Source of the DNA: Bacteroidota bacterium | Lineage (GTDB): Bacteria; Bacteroidota; Bacteroidia; 2-12-FULL-35-15 | Reading direction: 5' to 3' | DNA: 8,589 bases | Assembly (NCBI GenBank): GCA_021413595.1 | Contig: JAIOQD010000132.1 | Location: forward strand, 1 to 8,589 | In this document: positions 5,292 to 8,589 of the stretch, one piece after another | How the letters are laid out: each line of letters opens with the position of its first letter | Numbering within the stretch: the stretch's first letter is position 1 | The notes under the pieces: model-generated | Told to the model about the DNA's origin: nothing | The model's database searches: none | What the model saw: only the letters and a program-made list of their open reading frames with translations | Position numbers and translations under genes: made by a program

Positions 5292-7337
5292 CTAATCCTG
5301 ATTTTTCTTTTTAACCATTGTTAAAATAGTAGCAATCGCAACTGTTTCACCGGTTTCATCATATATATCCACTAACCATTTAACAATACCTTTAGCAATA
5401 TCTTCTTCAGATTTTTTTTCCTGAGCAATTTTCTCCTTACAGGTAAACCGCACACCAATAGTAGTTCCAGGATAAACCGGTTTTACAAAACGACATTCTT
5501 CTAATCCATAATTTAATAAAACAGGCCCTTTTTTTGCATCTACAAATAAACCTGCAGCTTTGGAAAGTACAAAATACCCATGCGCTACTCTACCTGTAAA
5601 AATGGTACCTTCAAGCGAAGTCGCATCCATGTGAGCGTAAAAATTATCGCCACTTACATTGGCAAAATTTACAATATCGGATTCGCTTACTGTATGTTTT
5701 GCAGTGATGATAGTTTCGCCTATTTCCAATTCTTCAAAATAACGTTTGAAAGGATGAATATCCTTTTCGATGTATTTACTACCATATTGGTAATTATTAG
5801 TAATATTAGTTAACGTGGTTGGTGAACCTTGAATAGCTGTACGTTGCAAATAATGAAATACGCCACGTTTTCCGCCCATCTCTTCACCGCCCCCCGCGCG
5901 CCCCGGGCCACCATGAGTTAACATTGGCATCGGTGAACCATGCCCAGTGCTTTCCTTTACACAATCAGCATTTAAAACTAAAATACGACCATGCATACAA
6001 GCTGCACCAATTACAAATTCTTTTGCAATTTTATCATCACCTGTTACAATAGAACAAACGAGAGAACCTTTTCCCATCTTGGCTAATTCAATCGCATCTA
6101 CGATTGTTTTATAAGGCATTAAGGTACTGATGGGACCAAATGCTTCAATATTATGCACATCCTGATATTTAAAGGGATCTTTATTTAAAAATAAAATTGG
6201 CGACATAAATGCTCCCTTATTTTTATCAGCTCCTGTTACATCAAATTTTTCCATATCTCCAAAAACAATTTCTTGTGTTTTGGATAATTGCATTACTTTT
6301 TCTGCAACTTCTTTTAACTGGGTTTTGCCTGCTAATGGCCCCATACGAACCCCCTCTATCTGAGGATCGCCAATTAGAGTTTGTGCCAAACGTTTACCCA
6401 GTGCTATTTGTACGTCTTCAATTAAATTTTCGGGAACAATAATTCTACGGATGGCAGTACATTTTTGCCCAGCCTTTACAGTGATTTCACGTTGTACTTC
6501 TTTAATAAAAATATCGAATTCGGCAGTACCTGGTACTGCGTCTTCCCCCAATACACAGCAGTTCAATGAATCAGCTTCCATAGTGAACGGCACAGCTTCT
6601 TCAACTAATCGTGGATGTGATTTTAACATTTTTCCCGTACTTGCAGATCCTGTAAACGTTACAATATCTTGTGAGATAACATGATCAAGAATTCCATTAG
6701 CACTCCCACATATTAATTGCAAGGCACCCGGAGGCAAAATACCCGATGCATCGATTTCACGTACAACCGCTTCAGTTAAAAAAGAAGTAACGGTTGCAGG
6801 TTTAACAATTGCCGGTACTCCTGCTAATAAATTAACAGCAATTTTTTCCAGCATACCCCAAACAGGAAAATTGAATGCATTGATATGTATTGCAACACCT
6901 TCTTTTGGCACACAAATATGATGACCTATGAATGTGCCATTTTTACCAAGCTTTACAGCATCTCCATCTAAACAAAATGTTTCATCAGGAAATTGTCTGC
7001 GTAAGCTCGCATAAGTAAATAAATTACCGATACCACCCTCGATATCTATCCAGCTATCGGCTCTAGTCGCGCCTGTTGCCCAACTGACTTTATAAAATTT
7101 TTCTTTTTCACCAACAAGATGTAAAGCCAATTTTTTCAACATTAGGCCACGTTCCTGAAAAGTCATTTTCCGTAAGGCCGGTCCGCCCACCTTACGGGCA
7201 TAATCCATCATCGCAGAGAAATCAAGCCCATTGCTGCTTGCTGTTGCCACTTGTTCACCAGTAATTGCATTATATAAAGCTTGCCCATCACCATCTCCGG
7301 CAATCCATTTACCCGATACGTAGTTTTGTAATTTCAT
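5292..7337 (-). CDS. paaZ: PaaZ: oxepin-CoA hydrolase / 3-oxo-5,6-dehydrosuberyl-CoA semialdehyde dehydrogenase
   Basis: A complete 681-aa bifunctional enzyme of aerobic phenylacetyl-CoA degradation, the same size as E. coli PaaZ. The C-terminal MaoC-type hydratase opens the oxepin-CoA ring, and the N-terminal aldehyde dehydrogenase oxidises the resulting semialdehyde to 3-oxo-5,6-dehydrosuberyl-CoA with NADP. Residues 1 to about 520 form the dehydrogenase: NAFNFP (153-158), FTGSASTG (228-235), general base Glu254 in FTMEADSLN and nucleophile Cys293 in KAGQKCTAIRR. Residues about 530-681 form the hot-dog hydratase with Asp564 and His569 in SGDNFYAHMD. These match E256, C295, D561 and H566 of the E. 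coli enzyme. The glycine-rich GGPGRAGGGEE (476-486) is encoded by an unusual run of 23 G/C bases (5887-5909). The ATG at 7337 gives the expected N-terminus (MKLQNYVSGKW). No other unmistakable paa gene is in the window, so it may be a detached member of the pathway or stand at the edge of a cluster. A TAnnTTTA box and an inverted repeat lie in its leader. Confidence 0.96.
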   Translation of the reverse strand: MKLQNYVSGKWIAGDGDGQALYNAITGEQVATASSNGLDFSAMMDYARKVGGPALRKMTFQERGLMLKKLALHLVGEKEKFYKVSWATGATRADSWIDIEGGIGNLFTYASLRRQFPDETFCLDGDAVKLGKNGTFIGHHICVPKEGVAIHINAFNFPVWGMLEKIAVNLLAGVPAIVKPATVTSFLTEAVVREIDASGILPPGALQLICGSANGILDHVISQDIVTFTGSASTGKMLKSHPRLVEEAVPFTMEADSLNCCVLGEDAVPGTAEFDIFIKEVQREITVKAGQKCTAIRRIIVPENLIEDVQIALGKRLAQTLIGDPQIEGVRMGPLAGKTQLKEVAEKVMQLSKTQEIVFGDMEKFDVTGADKNKGAFMSPILFLNKDPFKYQDVHNIEAFGPISTLMPYKTIVDAIELAKMGKGSLVCSIVTGDDKIAKEFVIGAACMHGRILVLNADCVKESTGHGSPMPMLTHGGPGRAGGGEEMGGKRGVFHYLQRTAIQGSPTTLTNITNNYQYGSKYIEKDIHPFKRYFEELEIGETIITAKHTVSESDIVNFANVSGDNFYAHMDATSLEGTIFTGRVAHGYFVLSKAAGLFVDAKKGPVLLNYGLEECRFVKPVYPGTTIGVRFTCKEKIAQEKKSEEDIAKGIVKWLVDIYDETGETVAIATILTMVKKKNQD

Positions 7338-7372
7338 ACTATATTTTATTATTAACTGTTCAAGATTTCTGT

Positions 7373-7392
7373 AATTTTCTGAAAGGAAAATT
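7373..7392. repeat. Perfect inverted repeat in the paaZ leader
   Basis: AATTTTC (7373-7379) and GAAAATT (7386-7392) are perfect 7-bp arms around a 6-bp centre. The repeat lies 36 bp upstream of the paaZ ATG and just downstream of a TAnnTTTA box. That is where a repressor operator, or a 5'-UTR hairpin, would be expected. Phenylacetate genes are commonly controlled by TetR- or GntR-type repressors, but no regulator gene is visible here, so the assignment is an inference. Such arms also arise by chance in AT-rich DNA. Confidence 0.4.
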
Positions 7393-7399
7393 GTGTGAT

Positions 7400-7407
7400 T
7401 AAAGATA
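7400..7407 (-). promoter_or_regulatory. Possible -7 box for paaZ
   Basis: TATCTTTA on the minus strand is one base from the Bacteroidota consensus TAnnTTTG. It would give a leader of about 55 bases before the paaZ ATG. No TTTG is seen at the -33 position, only a T-rich run. Confidence 0.35.
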
Positions 7408-7481
7408 CGAAAAAAAAATAAAATTAGAATTGTATATAGATGTTGTAAGCTGTAGCGTATATTTCACTGAGTTCTTAAATA

Positions 7482-7550
7482 TTTCTCGCAGTTGGCTAAG
7501 ATTTACTCTGATAAGATGCGCATTTTCTGCGTAAATCTGCGAAAAAAAAA
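7482..7550. repeat. Degenerate CGCAG / GATTTAC intergenic repeat
   Basis: TTTCTCGCAG (7482-7491) at the left mirrors CTGCGAAAAA (7537-7546) at the right with one mismatch. Inside, AGATTTAC (7499-7506) is exactly complementary to GTAAATCT (7531-7538), and a further TGCGCA lies in the middle (7518-7523). The words CGCAG and GATTTACGCAG recall short non-coding repeats I associate with Bacteroidota intergenic regions. On the minus strand it follows the yggS stop by 54 bp, but the T run comes before the stem, so it is not a normal intrinsic terminator for yggS. Confidence 0.6.
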
Positions 7551-7604
7551 CAAAATGTTATTGTCGTATTTGAGCCGGGCTAATCTGTCAGGGAATACTG
7601 TTTA

Positions 7605-8258
7605 TCAATTTCTACTTCCGAAAATAGAACTTCCAATGCGAACTAATGTACTTCCATTTTCGATTGCAATAGTATAATCAGAACTCATGCCCATGCTTAG
7701 TATTTGAAATGAAGAATAGGAAGATTGACTTTTTTTGTAAAAAACAGTTAATGAATTAAATTCTTTTTTAATTTGATCTTGATCTGCTGTATTCGTAGCC
7801 ATTCCCATCAAGCCAACAATACTAATGTTTTTTAATTTTTTTAATTCTTCAGAACAAAGTAATTGCTCCACTTCGGAAAAATCCATTCCGAATTTTGTAT
7901 CTTCATTAGCGATATATACCTGCAACAAACATTTAATAATTCTGTTATTTCTTAGTGCTTGTTTATTGATCTCCTGTAATAATTTTAAACTATCAACAGA
8001 TTGAATAAGGGATACGAACGGAGCAATGAATTTTACTTTATTGGTTTGTAAATGACCAATTAAATGCCATTGAATATCTTTAGGAAGTTGCTCGTATTTA
8101 TCAAGTAATTCCTGTACTTTGTTTTCACCAAAAACAAGGTGCCCTGCATTGTAAACGTCCATTAGCTTTTCAACAGGCTGTGTTTTGGTAACAACCACAA
8201 GGGTTACACTATCAGGGATGGATGCTGTTATTCTATTTAAATTATCTGCGATCGACAT
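7605..8258 (-). CDS. yggS: YggS/PLPBP family pyridoxal-5'-phosphate-binding protein
   Basis: A complete 217-aa single-domain TIM-barrel protein of the PLP homeostasis family (usual length about 220-235 aa). The PLP-binding Lys25 sits in LVVVTKTQP. Other hallmarks are FGENKVQE (43-50), WHLIGHLQTNK (64-74), TKFGM (121-125), GLMGMA (149-154), SMGMSSDY (188-195) and VRIGSSIFG (206-214), which line the phosphate-binding side. Family members have no clear catalytic activity. They bind and transfer PLP in the cytosol, and their loss disturbs vitamin B6 and amino-acid balance. The ATG at 8258 gives the expected length and N-terminal helix. It lies 84 bp after the DUF1015 gene on the same strand, so the two may share a transcript; no clear TAnnTTTG box was seen in that gap. 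Confidence 0.95.
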   Translation of the reverse strand: MSIADNLNRITASIPDSVTLVVVTKTQPVEKLMDVYNAGHLVFGENKVQELLDKYEQLPKDIQWHLIGHLQTNKVKFIAPFVSLIQSVDSLKLLQEINKQALRNNRIIKCLLQVYIANEDTKFGMDFSEVEQLLCSEELKKLKNISIVGLMGMATNTADQDQIKKEFNSLTVFYKKSQSSYSSFQILSMGMSSDYTIAIENGSTLVRIGSSIFGSRN

Positions 8259-8342
8259 GGTTAGGAATACTGGTATTAAAATTGCCTATTTCAAAACTGC
8301 TTAATTACTGATTTTAATTGCAAAAACAATTTACAAATAACT

Positions 8343-8589
8343 TCACTCACTCAAACTATATATCACCAAACCGCTTCTCATTTTAGGCTCAACCCATGTT
8401 GTTTTAGGAGGCATAATATTATTGGTATCAGCAATGTGTTTTAACTGGCTCATTTCAACGGGATATAAACCAAACGCAACTTTGAATTTACCACTATCAA
8501 CAAGGTTTCTCAATTCTTTCATTCCTTTTATCCCCGCCACAAAACCTATACGTTTGTCAGTTTTAAGATCGTGAATATTTAATTTAGGA
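8343..8589 (-). CDS. DUF1015 family protein, C-terminal end only
   Basis: Eighty-one codons before the TGA at 8343-8345, with the frame open to the right edge of the window. The final segment has the pattern I know from DUF1015 C-termini: RIGFVAGIKGMKEL, a DSGKFKVAFGLYPVEM stretch, then NNIMPPKTTWVEPKMRSGL before a short tail. Full-length members are about 400 aa, so most of the gene lies outside. The function of the family is not established. In Bacteroidota I recall it near serine-biosynthesis genes (serC, serA), which cannot be checked here. An internal GTG at 8540 could look like a start but is merely Val inside the conserved region. Confidence 0.85.
   Translation of the reverse strand, partial: PKLNIHDLKTDKRIGFVAGIKGMKELRNLVDSGKFKVAFGLYPVEMSQLKHIADTNNIMPPKTTWVEPKMRSGLVIYSLSE

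Noticed and set aside
7482..7550. Intrinsic terminator for yggS or a CRISPR repeat
   Set aside because: On the minus strand the T run precedes the stem, so it does not fit a terminator. Only one unit is present and there are no regular spacers, so it is not a CRISPR array.
7492..7677. Plus-strand frame of 61 codons across the yggS 3' end
   Set aside because: It is built from the intergenic repeat and the reverse of yggS, with no motif or start signal.
8259..8342. Promoter for yggS in the gap after the DUF1015 gene
   Set aside because: No TAnnTTTG box was found. A 5-bp inverted repeat (AATTG/CAATT) is too short to mean anything in AT-rich DNA.

Overview
The window is AT-rich, and every recognisable gene lies on the minus strand. 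The gene content points to Bacteroidota: a very large two-component-regulator-propeller (Reg_prop/Y_Y_Y) sensor, starts without GGAGG-type ribosome binding sites, and upstream boxes of the TAnnTTTG type. Species cannot be told from the window. A Chitinophagia, Sphingobacteriia or Cytophagia relative is only a guess.

In transcription order (right to left) the layout is as follows. (1) The C-terminal 81 codons of a DUF1015 protein, entering from the right edge. (2) A complete YggS/PLPBP-type PLP-binding protein. (3) A 267-bp spacer with a degenerate CGCAG/GATTTAC inverted repeat, a TAnnTTTA box and a perfect inverted repeat. (4) A complete bifunctional paaZ, the ring-opening enzyme of aerobic phenylacetyl-CoA catabolism, with its key catalytic residues visible. 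(5) A 99-codon fragment of a SpoIIE-type phosphatase C-terminus, with no ATG start and an ATGA overlap with the next gene. (6) A signal-peptide / about 13-blade propeller / Y_Y_Y / TM / coiled-coil / SpoIIE phosphatase sensor, split into a 237-codon and an 847-codon frame by a one-base frameshift at a T5 run. (7) A 379-bp gap without a gene. (8) A 150-aa protein I do not recognise, with its own promoter-like box and a convincing intrinsic terminator. (9) The first 193 codons of a crotonase-fold (enoyl-CoA hydratase/isomerase) protein, leaving at the left edge.

Functionally, paaZ and the crotonase probably both belong to acyl-CoA or aromatic degradation. In other bacteria such crotonases (PaaF/PaaG) act in the phenylacetate pathway, but here they are separated by the sensor locus. 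The sensor would detect a periplasmic signal and pass it to a cytoplasmic PPM-type Ser/Thr phosphatase, as in partner-switching control, instead of to a histidine kinase. The most noteworthy region is 1616-5262. There a truncated duplicate of the phosphatase end sits as a translationally coupled leader in front of the sensor, whose own frame is broken. This looks like a tandem sensor array that has partly collapsed by recombination and is decaying, or possibly one that relies on recoding. No CRISPR array, tRNA, rRNA or insertion sequence was seen.
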